DNA of 64,000 bases from Trachythela sp. YZ-2020 (lineage: Eukaryota; Cnidaria; Anthozoa; Malacalcyonacea; Clavulariidae), in contig JADLSH010000190.1 of assembly GCA_016169945.1 (NCBI GenBank), positions 992,001 through 1,056,000 of the forward strand, in the 5' to 3' direction. Every line of letters starts with the position of its first letter. Within the stretch, counting starts at the first letter, position 1. This document shows, piece after piece, positions 55,001-64,000 of this stretch. Made by a program: the position numbers and the translations under genes. The notes below the pieces were generated by a model. It was not told where the DNA came from and searched no databases. It saw nothing but the letters and a program-made list of their open reading frames with translations.

Positions 55001-58000
55001 AGCGGCACATGAAGGTGCAATTGAAAGTTTACATTTTCATCCGACAGAACCGACGTGGCTGTTTAGTAAGTATACTTCTCGCAAACATGGGGTCTAGTAT
55101 AGGTAGTATTCTACAATAAGTTGCCGTGGTTTGTGTCTGAACTACCTGAAAAAGATATCTCAAACGTGGTGGTCCAGTGCAAGTAGTATTCTACAATAAG
55201 CTGCCGTGGTTTGTGTCTGAACTACCTGAAAAAGATATCTCAAACGTGGAGGTCCAGTGTAGGTTGTATTCTACAATAAGCTGCCGTAGTTTGTGTCTGA
55301 ATTACCTGAAAAAGATATCTCAAACGTGGTGGTCCAGTGTAGGTAGTATTCTACAATAAGCTGCCGTGGTTTGTGTCAGAACTACCTGAAAAAGATATCT
55401 CAAACGTGGTGGTCCAGTGTAGGTAGTATTCTACAATAAGCTTATAAGCTGTCGTGGTTTGTGTCTGAACTACCTGAAAAAGATATCTCAAACGTGGTGG
55501 TCCAGTGTAGGTAGTATTCTTAGGTACATTGCAAGACGTTTACATGTTTATATGTGTACTTGTTTAGGTGCTGGTGATGATAATCAAATAGTTTTGTGTG
55601 AATTGGGTCTATCCACCTCGACGAAAACAAATCCAAAAGCAACGTACGTGTTTCTTGCAAGCAGCAGAAAGATAATAGTCGACATTTCAATCATATAAAG
55701 TAGACAAAGACGAGAATTTTTGTCTTATCGGGAAAATATATTCTCTAAGAGTGATTCTGAACAAGTTTCTTCTATATTCGTGTGTTTCAGGATATTAATG
55801 AAATTAAAAACACAAGGCATTCTAAGATCTCTCACGATACCACGTCATGGCGAAGTTCTGGTGGGCGGAGGTGACAGAGGCTGTACCGTCTGGTCTATTG
55901 TCGCTTGTGCTAATAAGAAAAGGTACGGAAAATTATTTTTGCTAACGCATGTTTATGTCCTTGCCACCCAATTCACTCAAATGGTTACCTTTGTTCGATT
56001 CTATGCTTACGTTATCAGAACAGTGGTAACTAGGCATGTGAGTTATCTGAAAATGTGAATTGGTTACCTTTGTTCCATTCTATGCTCACGTTATCAGAAC
56101 AGTGGTAACTAGGCATGTGAGTTATCTGAAAATGTGAATTGGTTACCTTTGTTCCATTCTATGCTCACGTTATCAGAACAGTGGTAACTAGGCATGTGAG
56201 TTATCTGAAAATGTGAATTGGTTACCTTTGTTTCATTCTATGCTTACATTATCAGAACAGTGGTAACTAGGCATGTGAGTTATCTGAAAATGTGAATTGG
56301 TTACCTTTGTTCCATTCTATGCTTACATTATCAGAACAGTGGTAACTAGGCATGTGAGTTATCTGAAAATGTGAATTGGTTATCTTTGTTCCATTCTATG
56401 CTTACATTATCAGAACAGTGGTAACTAGGCATGTGAGTTATCTGAAAATGTGAATTGGTTACCTTTGTTTCATTCTATGTTTACATTATCAGAACAGTGG
56501 TAACTAGGCATGTGAGTTATCTGAAAATGTGAATTGGTTACCTTTGTTCCATTCTATGCTCACGTTATTAGAACAGTGGTAACTAGGCATGTGAGTTATC
56601 TGAAAATGTGAATTGATTACCTTTGTTTCATTCTATGCTTACATTTTCAGAACAGTGGTAACTAGGCATGTGAGTTATCTGAAAATGTGAATTGGTTACC
56701 TTTGTTCCATTCTATGCTTACATTAACAGAACAGTGGTAACTAGGCATGTGAGTTATCTGAAAATGTGAATTGGTTACCTTTGTTCCATTCTATGCTTAC
56801 ATTATCAGAACAGTGGTAACTAGGCATGTGAGTTATCTGAAAGTGTGAATTGGTTACCGTTGTTCCATTCTATGCTCACGTTATTAGAACAGTGGTAACT
56901 AGACATGTGAGTTATCTGAAAATGTGAATTGGTTACCTTTGTTCCATTCTATGCTTACATTATCAGAACAGTGGTAACTAGACATGTGAGTTATCTGAAA
57001 ATGTGAATTGGTTACCTTTGTTTCATTCTATGTTTACATTATCAGAACAGTGGTAACTAGACATGTGAGTTATCTGAAAATGTGAATTGATTTGCTGCAG
57101 GCATATTAGATTGATGCGAAAGTGGAGAGATTTTGATCGTAGCGAACAGACATTTCTATCGGTAAATTCTTATTTTTGTTTTCATAGTGAGCTTCCGTTG
57201 TATGAACTAAATTTCCCAGGCAAGAAAAAAGTTCCTTTAGACTGCGTGAAATGTTTGAGTGACCATGTCATAGGTATGGTTCATGTCATTTAGCACAAGG
57301 TCATATGGTAATTGCTACATATGCTCATATATACATTCTTTAAATTGTTTGATTTCTTCCATGTTTAGCAACCAAAAGAGTTAAAGAGTCTTGTATTATG
57401 TTGTACTATTCCGAATCTAGCTTTCAAAAGGTACTGTACTTAACCGCTTAGCCATGCTAGCTCATCAATATGTCCTATAAAACAAAAGTGTTGTAAGTTT
57501 AATGGTTGGCGATGGTATCAATTATTTTTCTAGAATGACGCTTCACCGGCATTTCGTCTCCCATGGAAGGTTACAGATACTCCGTTTATCAAGTTCAATT
57601 ATCGGGAAGGTATAAACAACAGTAGAAATGGCTGATACTTTGTTGAATAAGCTGCTGTGGTTTGTGTCTGAGTTACAGCACCTGCAAAAGATTAAAGACA
57701 CTTCGACTTTTCCAGTGAATTCACTTCTTCAGCAGGTTACGCTTCTGTAAACACCCGACGAAAGGCATTCGTTCGAAACGTCGAAGTGTCCTAATTTTTC
57801 CAGGTAGTTCTGGCCAAAACCACGACATCTGACATGCTTTTATAATTCTCGCGAGTTCAATTGCTTTTCTTTACGGTTCTTCTCTGTCATTTGGATCAAA
57901 TAGATTGCGATATTCTGATTGCTGGCGATGATTTAGGACGTGTGTGGATATATGATGTAAATAGGTGTTTGTGTGAATCTAGACAAGGAAAGAAGCTGGA

Positions 58001-58458
58001 GGAACTCAAGGAAACACAGGTACAATCTTGAACACGTGGTTCCAATGTAGGCTAGCGGTAAATGATATATTTGAGGGTTTTTAGGATGAAACCATTGAAC
58101 TATAATAGACTGGAACGCTAACGCAGGGGGGTGGATTGAAGCCAGCTTAATTCAGTTTCTCTGAGTTTTGAGTTGAAGGGATGGCATTGTGGTTTAATGG
58201 CATTTCGGAAGAAATTATAATCTGATAAATAATTGATATAAAAACTTCAAGACTTTAAGTTTACGTTCACACAAAGAAGTGCTTTCCAGGTTTACTACTC
58301 AACTAAAATGCTTTTTTGTCTCTCAACAGATGTTAGTTTGTGCCAATGGTACAGTAAAGACGTTCAATCACGTGTGTTCAAGTACTAATATGGATTACGT
58401 TGTTGCTGTCGCTGATAGTAATGTTGTCTCTGTGTGGAAAAGATTGAAGCCTGTATAA
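52016..58458 (+). CDS. LRWD1: Leucine-rich repeat and WD repeat-containing protein 1 (ORCA)
   Basis: Fifteen exons: 52016-52107, 53140-53488, 53564-53665, 53758-53808, 53937-54027, 54166-54221, 54422-54557, 54760-55065, 55568-55643, 55791-55922, 57101-57273, 57369-57430, 57534-57609, 57904-58019 and 58330-58458; 648 residues (human 647). Start ATG at 52016 gives MGQTLGKSQ and reaches KSLGEIQQLSLSGLNLVS, matching the human N-terminus. LRRs: TNLQALDVSKNKLS, LKELNCSSNNLDS, FPNLEKADVSDN. WD40-like blades: ATCGGDAVCFIECKTGEV, AVGGKQCDIRIIQPEDL, AHEGAIESLHFHPTEP, VLVGGGDRGCTVWSI, ILIAGDDLGRVWIYDV, and the last AVADSNVVSVWKRL. LRWD1 binds the origin recognition complex and heterochromatin marks. Introns carry two tandem-repeat arrays. 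Confidence 0.94.
52240..52335 (+). repeat. Degenerate telomere-like ttaggg repeats, LRWD1 intron 1
   Basis: Runs of ttagatttagggttagattt and gggttgggttaagggttag over about 90 bp. Too degenerate to be an active telomere seed; a short interstitial repeat. The complement type lies across the LRWD1 start at about 51761-51800. Confidence 0.75.
55092..55520 (+). repeat. 80-bp tandem repeat, about 5.3 copies, LRWD1 intron 8
   Basis: Units start near 55092, 55172, 55252, 55332 and 55412. Each has gtaggtagtattctacaata, gctgccgtggtttgtgtctg, aactacctgaaaaagatatc and tcaaacgtggtggtccagtg. The fifth unit has an 8-bp slip (cttataag). The same unit is in RBM19 intron 12 at 23873-24090, about 31 kb away. 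Confidence 0.92.
55975..57090 (+). repeat. 79-bp minisatellite, about 14 copies, LRWD1 intron 10
   Basis: Strict 79-bp period (units starting gaattggttacctttgttcc at 56057, 56136, 56215 and so on). Variation is limited to a few positions, such as tgctcacgttatcag versus tgcttacattatcag. It fills nearly all of the 1.18-kb intron between exons 55791-55922 and 57101-57273. It has no relation to the exons. Confidence 0.95.
57640..57835. mobile_element. Short inverted-repeat element, LRWD1 intron 13
   Basis: Left end ctgctgtggtttgtgtctga, right end gtagttctggccaaaaccac. Inner arms acacttcgacttttccagtg and cgttcgaaacgtcgaagtgt are also inverted. Same family as 4185-4315. Confidence 0.7.
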
Positions 58459-59047
58459 AACTCGCCTTATGCTGTACGGCTTAGCTACTGTACTCGATGG
58501 AATCGTCGTGGTAAAGAACGATTTTCCGGTTCGGCTATAGCATGTGTTCGATCAGGACCTTATTCCGGTAGGGACTTTATTCCGGTAAGGACTATATTCC
58601 GGTAAGGACTATATTCCGTTAAGGACTATATTCCGGTAAGGACTATATTCCGGTAAGGACTATATTCCGGCAAGTACGTTTTCCCGGTAAGACGTTATTC
58701 CGATAAGGACCTTATAAGGACCTTTTCCCGGTAATGAGTATCATGGTTAAGTCGGTTAAGGCCTGGTTTCCGTTTGTTGGCGACCATGGTCGCTGATGTA
58801 AAATAGTGTCGATATATCACTGCAAAACTGATTTTTCCTACAGCATACAAAATTATACAAAAGACCCTACATCAGTGACCCTGACTTGTTCATGACAGCC
58901 GCTAGTAAATGGAGAACAGACTGCTCTAATAAGAACGTTCATTCATATTGTTCTAAGTTATACTTCTATAATCGTGTTTAAGTTATGCTTGCAAATACAT
59001 TGCCAATATTAGAAAGCCATTTTATTACTTCAAACATCGTTCATTAT
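58459..59047. other. LRWD1 / CLHC1 3'-3' intergenic region
   Basis: About 590 bp between convergent stop codons. At about 58558-58680 there is a tandem array of seven or so attccggtaaggactat units (16-17 bp). At about 58755-58925 there is a short inverted-repeat element with aaggcctggtttccgtttgt on the left. I see no gene. Confidence 0.7.
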
Positions 59048-61627
59048 TTACAATCCAATCTTAAACACCGCAGTAGAAAACACATCAGCCAGCACCCACG
59101 CGCTCACGACATCCCTAGCAGCAGCCACAAATCCTTTCTCAACTAAAACCTTGCAAAATTCGAGCCATGCCTCTTCCTGCTCCGCGCAAATATACGGTAC
59201 AATCTTAGCACATTGGATTCGGTCATGCGCACTCGAGAGCAACCTCACCGCGTCACGTGGTCGGCACGCACGCACTAATGACGTCATACACTCCTCGCGG
59301 CATAACGGAGACGACAAATACCCATCACCTACAAGTAGCAAGACCTCAGCGTGGATGAAACTTGGGTACTGTTCGAGAATTCGCACGAAATCGGCTTTCC
59401 GAAACTTTGCTACATTCCTAGCGTGATGTACCGCCATGTGTAACCTACCCTGACGACACAGGCAAGAGACAACCTTCCCGTGAGCCTTTGTGTGCCTGTA
59501 CACGGCCTCAGCTAAAGTATAACACCCACAATTACACACATGGCCACAGCTACAAAATGCTACAATACCATCCCCTAACAGATCGGAGTATTTCAACTTA
59601 TTCTGTGATATCCATTGAATCACCAATTCTTGTCTGTGCTCTTCAAAAGCTCTGACTACAGCGTCAACCGACTCCGTTGCAGTTAGCCCTTTTTGGCCTG
59701 GGTTGCTGCTGTTGACAATCACAGCCTCGCAGTAGTAGAGTAGAGGTGACGCCTCACCCGGGTGTGGCTTTTGTTCTTTAAAACGTTCAAATGTTTGAGC
59801 TGTACGCAGGATGTCTTGTGGCGATGTAGCGGCGATAATGGCCGCCTCTTCGTAACAACCGTTTGTGAAAAGTTGCTCAAATTTGTCCATATATTCCACC
59901 ATTTCTTCCTGTTCTTGTTCCCCGAGGTTATCGTCTTCCTCGCTTGACTCCGCCACTGTCAGCTCGTCTGTCAGGGAAATGAAGAGTTTGTTGTGAATAA
60001 TGTTCACTATGTTTCGTAGATCAATTGGTAGGGCGTCAGCATTTCTGCTGAATATTTGCTGCTTGGACTAGCAAGCAAATATTCAGCAGAAATGCTTGCA
60101 CAGTGTAACGTTAGTACATGAATGCGACAAAGAAAGCGAAAAGGAATCAAGAGACAAAAAAGATTGTTTTACCTTCAATACCATCAATAAAGTCATCCTC
60201 GGCTTCTCCATGTTTTAACGCAAGTAAAATTAACTCAAGAATCGTTTTCGGTTTTTTCGACATGACCAAATCTCTTTGCTTTCTTTCTTCCTTCAATCTC
60301 TCTTCTAGTTTTAATAGCTTCGCTTTCAGCTTGTTACCTAGGGAAGCAAGGGTGACAGATGCGGTTAGCGAGTTGCCCAAATTGTACCCTGCGACAGGGT
60401 ATTTTTTTTTTATTCAACTTCGCCTCAATGGCAGGGAGTCCACACGTCAGCCAAACTGGCCCACTGTGTGTTTTGTTTCCTGAGGGTTATATTAGTATTA
60501 AGAGGGGAAAACCGGAAAAAAATCAAAGAAGCACAGGAGAGAAGAGAGAATCTTACATGAGTGGAGACTGCACATGCCCGATCCGTGTACCACACCAGAC
60601 CTGAACCTGACCTGAAACAACGTCAACTCCACTCAGTGGAGGCTGCGCGCTTCCGCCACCCACCCTCCCCCCCACCCTAAGAGTTAAGGGTATTTACTTA
60701 GGTTGGGTAACTTCCCTATGCTTGAAAAGTCGTGTAAATAGAGTTTAGTTGGTTCACTCGTGCGCTTCGAGAGTTTTTCTCTGGCCGGTTCTCCGGTTTT
60801 TCTCACTTACCAAAAACTAATCCTTAGACCGCACCATGTGTTATCGACATTAAATAAATCATTAAATTACCTTGTTCCTTGAGGTCGACTTTTGTCTGCT
60901 CTTTTTCCATGAGCTTTTCAATAAGTCTATCTTTGGTCTTCGTCAGTTTAAAACGCTTGTCAAAAAACTTGACCAATTCCTGAATCTCTTTTCGTAACCG
61001 CCTTAACTCTTCGTTTAAAAAGTTTATGTTCGTTTGCTCGCCAGAGGTGTATCTTTCCAAAACTTTGACGCGAAATTTCCCGAATTCTTGGTCGTTACTC
61101 GCCGGCGTTTTTCGATGAAAACTTCGCCCGCGGATCGCAGCAATTGATTGCTGTAATTCCTCTAGCAAGAGTTCCGATTTTTGCCTCATTGGTCTAATTT
61201 CAAAGCGTGATTTTTGTCTCAAACGTGCATTTTGTTCCAACAGCATTCTAAATTTTCTTTCCAAATCTTTTATTTGCTGCTTGTAGGTCTTTATAGTTCC
61301 AAGTCCCGAAATGCAGCTTGTCACGTTTCGATAAAGAAAGTCCGCATCTCTCTCGCCTCGAAGGACAGCTCCGATGCAATTTTCATATTCGACTTTTATC
61401 TCAGATAGCAACGGACCGAAACAACCATTATGCCGGATTATTTCTTCAAAACATTGAGAGAAGATAGCGTGTCTTTCCTTCCGTGTTGCCCTCTCGCATT
61501 TTTCGTATTCGTTCAAGCGTTTTTCCAACTTCTCTGTCAGTTTGCAAGCGAAATCTTCATTGCTCTCGGCGTTTATATGCCATCCTAATTCCTCGTCTAT
61601 ATAATTGGAATTGTCGTTGAAACTCAT
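59048..61627 (-). CDS. CLHC1: Clathrin heavy chain linker domain-containing protein 1
   Basis: Three exons on the minus strand: 61627-60871, 60337-60173 and 59967-59048; 613 residues (human 586). The N-terminal part (about residues 45-200) is helical, with FSQCFEEIIRHNGCFGPLLS and YENCIGAVLRGERDADFL, matching the TSNAXIP1-type N-terminal domain of this family. A coiled-coil middle follows (LNEELRRLRKEIQELVKFFD, KAKLLKLEERLKEERKQRD). After the acidic ESSEEDDNLGEQEQEE, the C-terminal half matches the clathrin heavy-chain linker and first repeats: DKFEQLFTNGCYEEAAIIAA, SPQDILRTAQTFERFK, LLYYCEAVI. CLHC1 is poorly characterised; testis/cilia expression is known but its mechanism is not. The Cys-rich stretch FCSCGHVCNCGCYTLAEAV stands out. 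Divergent with the BRE1 gene. Confidence 0.9.
59995..60115. repeat. Palindrome in CLHC1 intron 2
   Basis: gcatttctgctgaatatttg and the complement caaatattcagcagaaatgc lie about 15 bp apart (about 60038-60092), giving a 20-bp-plus stem. It lies just beyond the acceptor of exon 59967-59048. Confidence 0.7.
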
Positions 61628-62383
61628 GTTTTTTGTCTAAACAGCTTCGGAATAAGTGGACTGATATTATTTTAAAGCTGTTCTGAAGGTTTTAATGCTT
61701 CATTGTTCAATACTGGAAGAAAAACAACACTGGAAAACGCTGGAATATTTAGTTTAAAAAATGAAAATTAGATATGTTTGCTCGCGTCATATATGGCGTG
61801 GCACGACTACTCCTAACCGCCTATAGTTCTAAAAAATACAAATTGCTGCCACGAATTATTTCATTTCTGAGCTAACCTAAGGTAATATTTCGATACTTTA
61901 ATCTTTGAACATTGTATTAAATTGGCTTTCAATTAATAGGCCTTTGCATCAATGCTAAAATAAGTCAAAACAGTGAGTGACTCTCTAACTGGATGGCATG
62001 GAGAACAGTGAGATTTTCAAAACAATGAAATATAATAGAAGAATATTCGAATCACTGGGTCGATTACTGGGTCGTGGCTGGATGGCATCTTTGGAAGGCA
62101 CATTCACGTAAAAGTAACAAAATTCTGTGGCCGGAGAATAGCTCCCTCTGGTTATCGGGTTCCGGGGCTTATTTTGGGATTTCTGCTCCCATTTGATACC
62201 AGTCTCCTTTTTGCGCGGTTTCCAAGATGGCGGATTTTACATGCTTTGTGAAATAATTTCGTTCAAAATATAAAGTAGAAAATGTGGGCACTTCTATCAC
62301 GTAAGTGGCTATTTTAACCTATTCTGAAGGTTATAGTGAATATATAGGATAATATTTTGAAAGATTTTGTGCAAAATACAAGA
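61628..62383. promoter_or_regulatory. Divergent promoter region, CLHC1 / BRE1
   Basis: About 756 bp between the two starts. A YY1-like motif ccaagatggcgg sits at 62222-62233, some 150 bp upstream of the BRE1 start. A second, overlapping tract atgtgggcacttctatcacg at about 62281 could be a short 5' UTR exon with a gtaagt donor, which is uncertain. Confidence 0.5.
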
Positions 62384-63447
62384 ATGAAGCGAGCAAAAAA
62401 AGACGAAGAAGTGGAACAAACGGGTGGTGAACCTTCCAGTAAGAAATCTTTATGGCAATACCACCTGTCAATGTGGGTCCTGTCTCCACTGAGGTTTGTA
62501 TATGTAGCTTTAGTTTATGTGTATATAATGAATTACGAGAACCACTGAGTATTTTGATAAAATATAGAACAACGGTAACTCCGAAAATAAACATTTTAAT
62601 AGATCGAGCTTTCGACTATGTTTTAGTCATTAAAATGTTTATTTTCGGAGTTACCGTTGTTCTATATTTTGAGTTTAGAATAATAGGGAAACATATAGTG
62701 AGATAATGTATAAAAATATAGTACTGTTTATACAGTAATATGTCTAAACTATAAAATATGTTAAAGCCCAGATTGCTTCAAATTTTGAAGAGAGTTGATG
62801 AGAATTTTCCCTCATTTGACCATTACCTGCAGTAATATCCATTCAACTCTCATGCAACTCTTGTTCTCTTCTGACCAGGGCACGAGAGTTGATGAAACAC
62901 TCATGACTCATGCAAACTCTCGCTTGCCGACTCTCATCAACTCTCAACCTTGTTTGGCCAGGGCTTAAGGAATCATTGACAAATGTATCTTGTCCTGCTT
63001 TGCAGATTTGTTCTCTGATTGCTTTGACTCCCTCGTCAGCCTATTTTACTGAAAACCAGTCAATTTGTATTTTGCATAGAAAAGTTGTCTATTCTGTCAT
63101 TGCGGATTCTTAGCTATTCTGTTTGTGAAAAAGTCCATAATTTCAGGCAGATCCATCACACTCCACGTATACCGGGGACCTTAAAATTTTTGTACACACA
63201 ATGCACTTAGTTGACCCTAGCTCTCAATTTAGGTTCCACTACAAACATCCTAGTACATTTCAATATTGTCTATTTGCAGGAGGAAATGGATATCCAAGTT
63301 TTAAGATTTCAAAATAAGAAACTCGGTGAGAGACTGGAAGAAATGAAAGTTGAGGAAGAAAATCTGAAAATACAAATTGAAGAATATAAGAAGAGAGAAC
63401 GAGACAATACTGAGTTGTTGTCTGTTATACATCGTGCTTGGAACCAG
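62384..63447 (+). CDS. RNF20: BRE1-type E3 ubiquitin ligase (RNF20/RNF40), first exons
   Basis: Two coding exons are visible, 62384-62493 and 63280-63447; the rest lies beyond the right edge. The start MKRAKKDEEVEQTGGEPSSK resembles the NKRA...GEP...KK start of animal BRE1. Exon 2 EEMDIQVLRFQNKKLGERLE and LLSVIHRAWNQ match human STEELDIRTLQTKNRKLAEM and the YWSQ helix. Exon 1 needs a frameshift: the ATG frame ends out of phase, while the frame that splices correctly gives PPVNVGPVSTE and begins only at an ATG at 62452. One extra base in aaatctttatgg would join them as SSKKSFMAIPP. Either an assembly indel, or translation starts at 62452. BRE1 monoubiquitylates histone H2B. RNF20 versus RNF40 cannot be separated here. 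Confidence 0.83.
62559..62670. mobile_element. Perfect 40-bp-arm hairpin element, BRE1 intron 1
   Basis: Left arm 62559-62598 starts aaaatatagaacaacggtaa. Right arm 62631-62670 is its exact complement, starting taaaatgtttattttcggag. A 32-bp loop contains gatcgagctttcgactatg. The element begins only 66 bp after the exon 1 donor. It looks like a short foldback element or a recent palindromic duplication. Confidence 0.85.
62765..62975. mobile_element. actctcat-type MITE, BRE1 intron 1
   Basis: Starts near taaagcccagattgcttcaa and gagttgatgagaattttccc, ends ctctcaaccttgtttggcca with gggctta; ends taaagccc/gggctta are inverted. Interior: gttctcttctgaccagggca and gcaactcttgttctcttctg. Best-bounded member of the family also seen at 2700-2900 and 20560-21090. 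Confidence 0.7.
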
Positions 63448-63454
63448 GTAAACC

Positions 63455-63650
63455 AATTTTTGTTTATACTGGATAGCTCTGTCAGTTCTGAACTGTTCTA
63501 CTTTAAGGTGCAGTCGAAGGCATTGCAGGTGTTGTGTTTCTACAGAAGGAAACCAGAATACCCAGAGAAAACCTGAGGTGTTTGGTAGAGTCCAACTGAA
63601 AGCAACCTGGGTCATACAGGTGAAAGGCACATGCACTAACAGGGTTCTCC
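63455..63650 (-). repeat. tRNA-derived SINE, minus orientation, BRE1 intron 2
   Basis: tttatactggatagctctgt, then gtgtttctacagaaggaaac, ggtgtttggtagagtccaac and gtgaaaggcacatgcactaa. Degenerate. A further repeat with ccggaaaatattttgaaatc follows at about 63700-63825. Confidence 0.7.
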
Positions 63651-64000
63651 ACAGTTTTGAGCGGGGCAGGTAAAACCATAAAAGAGGTGTCTAAACAGGT
63701 AAGCGTTCCGTAGTGCCGAAGGCGCGACAAACCTCTAGGGGAGTCCTGGGGGTCCCCCGGAAAATATTTTGAAATCTGAAGTCTCTGAAATGCCATTTCC
63801 TGCATTTTGAGGGAAGATTTAAGCTTTTGTAGAATTCTAAAGATTATAACAATAAATCATATCAATTATAAAACACACAAAACTGTGTTTACAACAAAAT
63901 GCCTTTACACAAACTCTGGGATTCTCCAGGCGGTAATAGTCGTAGTGGTAAATTTTAAATTTTACTGATATACGCCTGATATATAAGAGAACACGCTAAC

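Noticed and set aside
57162..57189. Tiny intron gtaaattc...tttcatag within LRWD1 exon 57101-57273
   Set aside because: It would be only 28 bp, and splicing it would place a stop codon in frame; reading through keeps the frame open.

Overview
The window is intron-rich, AT-rich nuclear DNA from an animal. The introns follow GT-AG rules, the genes are eukaryotic single-copy genes that match vertebrate orthologues along nearly their whole length, and the non-coding DNA is full of short tRNA-derived SINEs and MITE-like inverted-repeat elements. Ancient gene linkage and high intron density suggest an early-branching, slowly evolving invertebrate, most likely a cnidarian. That placement is inference. 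I rebuilt gene models by hand from splice sites and checked reading phase across every junction.

Layout, left to right. 1-6496 (+): the last 18 exons of neurofibromin (NF1). 7417-12300 (+) and 12745-17327 (+): two intact tandem copies of peroxisomal sarcosine oxidase (PIPOX). 17773-25339 (+): RBM19/Mrd1, a six-RRM ribosome biogenesis factor. 25678-26853 (-): a small, probably mitochondrial protein resembling the DUF1499 family. 27280-41062 (+): EFCAB5, 21 exons. 31441-33003 (-): an intronless RING/TRAF-zinc-finger/kelch gene inside an EFCAB5 intron. 41250-43713 (-): HSCB. 44130-47362 (+): ACADS. 47910-48724 (-): TXNDC17. 48896-50295 (+): ZNHIT2. 50440-51645 (-): ALKBH4. 52016-58458 (+): LRWD1. 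59048-61627 (-): CLHC1. 62384 to about 63447 (+): the first exons of a BRE1/RNF20-RNF40 E3 ligase, running off the right edge.

From 25 kb onward the genes alternate strictly in strand, giving five consecutive divergent pairs whose start codons lie about 170-760 bp apart, so most promoters are probably bidirectional. HSCB/ACADS pairs two mitochondrial functions. ALKBH4/LRWD1 is, to my knowledge, also head-to-head in human. NF1, PIPOX and EFCAB5 all map to human 17q11.2, suggesting ancestral linkage.

The PIPOX duplication is the most informative event. The duplicated unit ran from the PIPOX start codon to the beginning of RBM19, so PIPOX-B now sits behind a copy of the RBM19 5' flank. Comparing the two copies gives natural empty sites for several transposon insertions. 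I see no prokaryotic-type system, CRISPR array, rRNA or functional tRNA gene. Two gene models (RBM19 exon 5 and the BRE1 first exon) need a one-base correction or a non-obvious splice/start choice.
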